Made by a program: the position numbers and the translations under genes | Shown here: positions 63,072 to 64,000 of the stretch, in pieces | Numbering within the stretch: the first letter of the stretch is position 1 | How the letters are laid out: the number at the start of each line of letters is the position of its first letter | The notes under the pieces: generated by a model | What the model was told of the DNA's origin: nothing | What the model saw: the letters and a program-made list of their open reading frames with translations, nothing else | Database searches by the model: none | NCBI GenBank assembly: GCA_017387565.1 | Contig: JAFOEY010000006.1 | Coordinates: 1-64,000, forward strand | Source: Lachnospiraceae bacterium | GTDB taxonomy: Bacteria > Bacillota > Clostridia > Lachnospirales > Lachnospiraceae | Length of the DNA: 64,000 nucleotides | Direction: 5' to 3'

Positions 63072-64000
63072 ATGTTTAAATATAATCAGTTAAAATGTAA
63101 GCCCGGATATCAAAAAGAAGATATCATAAAAGCTTTATCTGAAAAATTACATATTCCCGCTCATTCGATTGCGGATGTTAAAATACTGCGTGAATCATTG
63201 GATGCCAGAAAGAAACCGGATTTGTTTTATAGTCTTTGTGTTGCATTTGAATGTTCCTCAGAGGAAGTGTTGTTAAAAAAGATTAAAACTAACCCTGATT
63301 TAACAACATATCAGGAAACACCTTTTCTTTTACCATCGCTTCACGGCTATGTTCCTGCGCTTCGCCCGATTGTTATCGGTGCCGGACCGGCAGGTTTGTT
63401 TTGTGCCTATTATTTGGCAAAAGCCGGCTTAAAGCCTTTGGTTTTTGAACGTGGAAAAGCGGTAGAAGACAGGATGGAGGATGTGAAAACTTTTTGGGAG
63501 ACCGGTATTCTAAATCCTTCCTCTAATGTGCAATTTGGAGAAGGAGGAGCAGGAACTTTTTCCGATGGGAAGCTCAATACGCTAAACAAGGATCCCTTTG
63601 GTTATCAAAAAGAAGTCCTGCGTCTGTTTGTAGCCATGGGAGCAAAAGAAAGTATTCTCTATGAACAGAAACCTCACATCGGAACAGATTGCCTGGTAAA
63701 TATCGTGAAAAATTTGCGTTTGTCCATTGAAAAGATGGGTGGAGAAATTCATTTTTCATCTCAGGTCACGGACTTTGTTTTTAAAGAAAGCAATTCTGAC
63801 AGACAAAATGATACAGACAATATCACAGATCTTGAAACGGATCATGATTTTGAATATCACAGATTTGTGAAAGGCATTATTATAAATAACAAAGATTATT
63901 ATGAGACCAATCAAATTGTCTTAGCAATCGGACATAGTGCAAGAGATACATTTCGGCTTTTATATGAAAAAGAAGTCCCAATGGAGGCCAAATCTTTTGC
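63072..64000 (+). CDS. FAD-dependent dehydrogenase (COG2509-like), cut by window end
   Basis: The frame is open from ATG 63072 (MFKYNQLKCKPGYQKEDII) to the last base, about 309 codons; the rest lies outside. An N-terminal domain of about 90 residues (IPAHSIADVKILRESLDARK) precedes the FAD motif PIVIGAGPAGLFCAYYLAKA. SNVQFGEGGAGTFSDGKLNT and IVLAIGHSARDTFRLLYEKE fit the uncharacterised FAD dehydrogenase family COG2509. The same two-flavoprotein order is found in other Clostridia. No strong ribosome site is visible (AGGATAA). Confidence 0.85.
   Translation, partial: MFKYNQLKCKPGYQKEDIIKALSEKLHIPAHSIADVKILRESLDARKKPDLFYSLCVAFECSSEEVLLKKIKTNPDLTTYQETPFLLPSLHGYVPALRPIVIGAGPAGLFCAYYLAKAGLKPLVFERGKAVEDRMEDVKTFWETGILNPSSNVQFGEGGAGTFSDGKLNTLNKDPFGYQKEVLRLFVAMGAKESILYEQKPHIGTDCLVNIVKNLRLSIEKMGGEIHFSSQVTDFVFKESNSDRQNDTDNITDLETDHDFEYHRFVKGIIINNKDYYETNQIVLAIGHSARDTFRLLYEKEVPMEAKSF

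Overview
The window is a gene-dense, AT-rich stretch of a bacterial chromosome. It most resembles an anaerobic, probably spore-forming Clostridia species, and the Lachnospiraceae are the best guess. This rests on gene content: Rex, an NfnAB transhydrogenase, Fhs/FolD, the yqfC-yqfD-phoH-ybeY block, TepA next to SpoIIIE/FtsK, a class B sortase with BspA-like leucine-rich proteins, and a tiny cysteine-rich clostridial protein. AGGAGG-type ribosome sites and several TTG/GTG starts fit this too. Genus and species cannot be read from the sequence. I saw no rRNA, tRNA, CRISPR array, prophage or intact insertion sequence.

Layout. 1-5152: pheS-pheT-queA, then a PilZ c-di-GMP receptor. 5147-8930: accessory patch with a palindromic repeat, an Rpn-family nuclease gene broken by an in-frame TGA, and a SNF2-type helicase. 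8970-12999: divergent tyrA and leuS separated by a promoter region with three spaced direct repeats. 13071-14258: small leftward genes, including the cysteine-rich peptide. 14453-23749: a surface module of sortase B, two secreted leucine-rich-repeat proteins with TPxTG sorting signals, and a subtilisin-like protease whose ribosome site lies in a terminator stem. 23831-28640: GntR regulator, isocitrate dehydrogenase, and an MBOAT/SGNH acyl-transfer pair. 28672-31325: an ABC-F gene flanked by two long palindromes. 31326-38946: rex, nnrDE, alr, a mazF with no visible antitoxin, a CBS/CorC-domain protein, yebC, a glycosyltransferase and small proteins. 39187-50352: tepA, ftsK/spoIIIE, fhs, folD, a zinc-ribbon/chitobiase-like membrane protein, nfnA-nfnB and rlmH. 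50504-53713: a second type of branched palindrome, an AGCS symporter behind a leader hairpin, and a NYN-LOTUS protein. 53845-64000: deoA/pdp, yqfC, yqfD, phoH, a degenerate PgpH-like HD protein, ybeY, a SpoVB/MATE-like flippase, a BofC-like protein and two flavoproteins, the last cut by the window end.

How the parts fit. Rex, NfnAB, NADP-isocitrate dehydrogenase and the folate C1 enzymes point to redox-controlled fermentative metabolism. The sortase block should build a cell-wall-anchored leucine-rich surface layer. The sporulation-linked genes form the familiar Firmicutes order.

The least explained material is between genes. At least three families of structured palindromes are present. The largest family has five copies or relics (near 5.2, 28.8, 31.1, 39.0 and 53.8 kb), and its arms differ between copies while base pairing is kept. 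This is the best candidate for an undescribed element in the window.
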